DNA from: Cymbidium sinense
Taxonomy: Eukaryota > Streptophyta > Magnoliopsida > Asparagales > Orchidaceae
Assembly (NCBI GenBank): GCA_021442155.1
Contig: CM038232.1
Coordinates: 60,729,436 to 60,793,435 of the forward strand
DNA: 64,000 nt
Direction: 5' to 3'
Positions 61,877-64,000 of the stretch are shown one piece after another. The notes beneath the pieces were generated by a model. It made no database searches. It had not been told where the DNA came from and saw only the letters and a program-made list of their open reading frames with translations. Each line of letters opens with the position of its first letter. Position 1 is the first letter of the stretch. Both the position numbers and the translations under genes were made by a program.

Positions 61877-62285
61877 TGAAAAATGACAATCATAGTGAAA
61901 AATGTGATGGCAAAAGCATCAACTTTATCAGTGCCTATAGTTTAGTTTTTTGGAGCTTAGAAGTAGTTTTATTTTCAAGTAACTCACAAAAATTATAACT
62001 CTTCCTTTCAATATTTAAATTTTTTTAAAATATATATTTTTCTCATAAAATTTAAAATTCATCTTTCTTGCATCAATAATCACTTCTATTATATTATGTA
62101 ATTGAGCCATGATATCTTGTAAGAATGAGTTTAATAGAAATATTTTTTAATTTTATGCCTTATAATTAAGTTTATGAGAAATTTATAATGGTATAATGCA
62201 AAAATAAAAATTCAATAACATAAATTTAGTTAATGATTTCATACCACCTTTTTAAGCACTTTTCCAAGCAATCCACTTTATGAGT

Positions 62286-64000
62286 CATACAATAGACACA
62301 TAAAGTTATAATTCACAATGCAGTAAAAGTTACAATAATGTAAAAAAGAGACAATAGATACATAATTTTTATGCGGTTCAATCAAATCCCAAAAATGGTC
62401 TATTATCATGCCTAGCCACCATGGCTAGGAATTCATAAAACATAAAACAACTTACAAACCATGCCCTTCAATAACGGGGCGAGTATAACCCCGACAATAA
62501 CATATGTTCTCCTATAAATGAGCGAGTACAACCATAATAAAAATTTTAAACCACAAATACAAAAATATAAAAAAATAAATATAGATAAAATATATTTTTC
62601 AAAAATCTACCAAGCTATCCAAATCAAAAATGATAACTTATAAATGATCCATTTACAACTTACAAATTTGACAAGATAAAATGAACACTTAATTTTGACA
62701 AGAAATGATAAAATAAATATCTTAAAATGATCATAATAAAATATTTATGTTATTATAATTTATAGACTAATATAAATATAATTTTAAAATAAATTTATAA
62801 TAATTTACTGCATAATTAAATATATTTTAGACTAATATGTATATAATAGTATAAACATGATCAACTTTTCACTAAATTTTTTTTATAAATTTTGAAATAA
62901 TAAAAAAAATAAATCTTATTATTTTTTTAGCAAGTCAAAAGTTATTTAAACAAAGACAATTAGTTCGAATGAAATGACAAGTGTTAAATAAAATAACTTA
63001 ATTTTTTATAAATTATATTTGATAAACAAACTTGATATGTAATAAATCTAACAAATACCATAAAATTCTAGAAAATAATTTATTTTACTTCATTCAAAAT
63101 GATGCTTTGAATTAATGTAAAAGTTTACAAAATACTTAAATAAAATTAGTATTGGTTAGATCTAAGTAAACTAAATAAACTTTTAATTAAAAGGAGAGAT
63201 TTATCAAATATAAAATATTTTTAAGATAATAAATTAATTTTAAATGCTTAAAATACACTTCTAAATAGATCTAAAAATAATGATCTTTTAAATAATAATA
63301 ATAAAGAAATATTTTAAGAAACTAAAAGATATTTGTAAGAAAATAAAAAATTTAATATGATGAAATAAATGCTACAAACTATTACAATAGTTTTTCAAAA
63401 ACATGATTAGATTCAAATGATGAAACTTTGATGTGAAATTTGAACTATTTGAAAGAATAAATTGATGGTGAAAAAAGTATAAAGAACCAAGAGAGATTTA
63501 GATTAAGAAAGCAAACTCAAATAGTTTGAAAATTGGTTAGTTGAAAGCATGAAGCCTTTGAACCAATGTTTTGATCTTGAAATATTTGGAGAGCACTTGA
63601 AAGAGAAATTTAATAAATTTTTGCTAGAGATTTTTGAATTTGAAAGAGCAACACGCCCTTTCATAAAAAGAATGAGGGCTATATTTATAAGCAAGGATGT
63701 CCTTTTGAATAATTTCTATGAAATATATTATTTAATATCATTTTATCATATAATAATATAATATTTAATAAAAAATGTATTTATATTAAATAAATATTAA
63801 ATTCAAATATAGGAAAGGACTAGTCACATGGGTCATTCAAAACAACCAAACATGGCTATTAATATATTCAAAATAGATAGCATGCATTCAATATTAAAAT
63901 CAACAAATATTTCAAAAATTATAGGGGTTTTTACATACATGGCACGCCAAACATGTGTATTTACCTATTTAACACCCCAAACTTATAAATTATTTACATA
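62286..64000. other. AT-rich tail, possible LTR fragment of unknown type
   Basis: Around 62,360-62,440 TTTTATGCGGTTCAATCAAA and CCACCATGGCTAGG recall the ACGTGGTTCGGCC-CCACGG passage found in some plant copia elements. Two GCGAGTAYAACC words follow at about 62,481 and 62,522. A TATA-like GGCTATATTTATAAGC is at 63,678. Overlapping open frames at 63,503-63,761 are antisense to each other and match nothing I know. No gene is supported. Confidence 0.25.

Larger units (their letters stand above)
60850..62130 (-). pseudogene. Retroelement-like coding remnant in block Y (copy 2)
   Basis: Counterpart of the remnant at 46,090-47,180. The minus strand reads QDIMAQLHNIIEVIIDARK (about 62,120-62,060), VVPHYNL-SPIDTPPVI-CQFN (about 61,460-61,390), NDEAQRGLATRAQAKKLEAK (about 61,365-61,305) and LLNLNWCFINSCSYYNEDNS (about 60,965-60,905). 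Peptide-level matches between copies survive in different frames. Identity is unresolved; the RG-ATRAQAKKLE block suggests a gypsy-type polyprotein. Confidence 0.35.
60809..62285 (+). repeat. Tandem duplication, copy 2, block Y (with MITE-like insertion)
   Basis: It aligns with 46,041-47,261 from the LINE TSD onwards: TTGAATCATCTTCTTTGA with TTAAATCCTCTTCTTTAA, then CACCAATTCAAATTGAGCAA, the TTCAAGCTTTATYCTCC block and AATCACTTCTATTATATTATG. It is interrupted by extra sequence at 61,620-61,876 that copy 1 lacks, and carries (AAT)n at 61,064-61,090. Confidence 0.78.

Noticed and set aside
63503..63761. Two overlapping antisense frames near the right edge as a small gene
   Set aside because: AT-rich context, no domain, no supporting splice or promoter pattern, and the two frames are complementary shadows.

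Overview
This is a gene-poor, AT-rich stretch of a flowering-plant nuclear genome. The evidence is the family make-up: Ty3/gypsy elements of the Tat/Ogre and Athila lineages, a Ty1/copia fragment, an L1-like LINE with a DUF4283-type ORF1 and a 3' RNase H, and a tRNA-derived SINE. I cannot name the species. I found no intact host gene, rRNA, tRNA gene or CRISPR. The open reading frames are short pieces of decayed transposon proteins or chance frames.

Left block (1-31,000) is a nest read mainly from homology. A Ty1/copia fragment (29,043-30,873, minus) was entered by a Tat-type element, called Tat-2 here (13,266-29,042, minus). Tat-2 carries gag, protease, reverse transcriptase, RNase H, integrase and an extra 3' region resembling a plant mobile domain (PMD). 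Its 3' LTR was apparently entered by a second Tat/Ogre-type element, Tat-1 (1-13,265, plus). Only the pol end, a repeat-rich 3' untranslated region and a very long (about 7.3 kb) 3' LTR of Tat-1 lie in the window.

Middle block (31,000-45,300) holds a ~0.65 kb tandem duplication, one copy split by a 132-bp SINE with a 9-bp target-site duplication (TSD). It is followed by a whole but decayed Athila element (33,468-44,370, plus) with LTRs, a worn primer-binding site, gag-pol, the conserved post-integrase spacer, an additional Athila ORF and 3' UTR.

Right block (45,340-62,285) starts from a ~1.9 kb tandem duplication. Its second copy was split by a full-length LINE (minus, about 5.9 kb without its insertion). 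The LINE was in turn split by a 6,948-bp solo LTR with a perfect 5-bp TSD. This solo LTR is the same family as the 3' LTR of Tat-1, in inverted orientation. A ~260 bp MITE-like insertion sits in the other half of the duplicated unit. The last 1.7 kb is AT-rich with faint LTR character.

Nothing here forms a working pathway. The parts relate by order of insertion and by shared families. The most notable items are the very long LTR family with a clean solo copy, the PMD domain carried by Tat-2, the two well-bounded non-LTR insertions (LINE, SINE) with recognisable empty sites, and a G-poor, W-box-core-rich LTR segment. I did not find a new enzymatic or defence system.
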